In this document: positions 6,128 to 6,296 of the stretch, piece by piece
Position numbering within the stretch: position 1 is the stretch's first letter
Layout: each line of letters starts with the position of its first letter
Assembly: GCA_910579485.1 (NCBI GenBank)
Contig: CAJTVO010000159.1
Span: forward strand, 1-6,296
Direction: 5' to 3'
Source: an uncultured Oscillospiraceae bacterium
GTDB taxonomy: Bacteria; Bacillota; Clostridia; Oscillospirales; Oscillospiraceae
DNA: 6,296 bases
The notes under the pieces: generated by a model
Seen by the model: only the letters and a program-made list of their open reading frames with translations
What the model was told of the DNA's origin: nothing
Databases searched by the model: none
Translations under genes and position numbers: made by a program

Positions 6128-6245
6128 CAAAACTTCTCGGAAGATTTTAGACTTTTGTAACAATCTATGCTGGTTTTGTTAACAACCTTCGGGTATCCTT
6201 AATCTTGCAAGTGACAAGACTTCTTTTTCATCTGATCCTCCAAAC
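6128..6245. other. AT-rich spacer after carB
   Basis: No gene is seen here. Directly after the carB stop, AAAACTTC (6129-6136) can pair with GAAGATTTT (6140-6148) with one bulge, a weak hairpin followed by TAGACTTTT; it could be a minor terminator. A 10-base palindrome TTGTTAACAA lies at 6176-6185, with a related TTGTAACAA at 6155-6163. No convincing promoter was found. Confidence 0.4.
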
Positions 6246-6290
6246 CATAGACAAAACCCGGAAGCTGACCGCTTCCGGGTTTTGTCTATG
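6246..6290. terminator. Bidirectional intrinsic terminator, 20-bp perfect inverted repeat
   Basis: Arms 6246-6265 and 6271-6290 are exact reverse complements around a 5-base loop (TGACC). Each arm has a GC core (CCCGGAAGC / GCTTCCGGG) flanked by four A or T, so a T-run (6280-6283 on the plus strand) follows the core in both directions. This is the likely main terminator of carAB, and it would also stop a convergent transcript entering from the right edge. Confidence 0.88.
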
Positions 6291-6296
6291 CAGGGA

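Noticed and set aside
3869..6163. 764-codon open frame on the minus strand opposite carB
   Set aside because: Long antisense frames arise from the GC-rich third positions of carB. The product is low-complexity in V, G, H, L and D, and has no family resemblance.
6176..6185. TTGTTAACAA as a redox-regulator (Rex-type) site
   Set aside because: The known clostridial site needs two half-sites separated by a spacer. Here only a compact palindrome is seen and no promoter lies beside it.

Overview
The window looks like chromosomal core DNA from a GC-rich member of the Firmicutes/Clostridia, possibly Oscillospiraceae-like. The reasons are strong AGGAGG-type ribosome binding sites, a purE leader of the ZTP (pfl) riboswitch type, clostridial-style PurE and CarB sequences, and third-position G/C bias in carAB. 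The genus cannot be fixed from the sequence alone.

Layout, left to right. (1) Positions 1-261 hold no gene but carry a run of seven stem-loops; the last is placed to act as the purE terminator. (2) purE (262-756, minus strand) is N5-CAIR mutase/AIR carboxylase of purine synthesis. Its leader (about 772-883, minus strand) is a convincing ZTP riboswitch with an overlapping terminator-type hairpin. (3) A divergent intergenic region (757-1237) also holds a plus-strand promoter, a possible 35-codon leader ORF, and a strong GC-rich intrinsic terminator directly before the next gene. (4) A GrpB-family (UPF0157) gene lies at 1238-1801. It is clearly less GC-rich than its neighbours and may be a later arrival. 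(5) carA (1855-2952) and carB (2945-6127) overlap by 8 bases and encode the two subunits of glutamine-dependent carbamoyl phosphate synthetase. (6) An AT-rich tail ends in a 20-bp perfect inverted repeat that reads as a bidirectional terminator.

Functionally, purE feeds purine synthesis and its riboswitch senses ZTP/ZMP, the signal of 10-formyl-tetrahydrofolate shortage. carAB supplies carbamoyl phosphate for pyrimidine and arginine synthesis. The GrpB-family gene has no established role and no visible link to either pathway. I see no wholly new system. The items most worth a second look are the promoter/short ORF/terminator leader ahead of the GrpB-family gene, the ZTP switch controlling an apparently solitary purE, and the stem-loop array downstream of purE.
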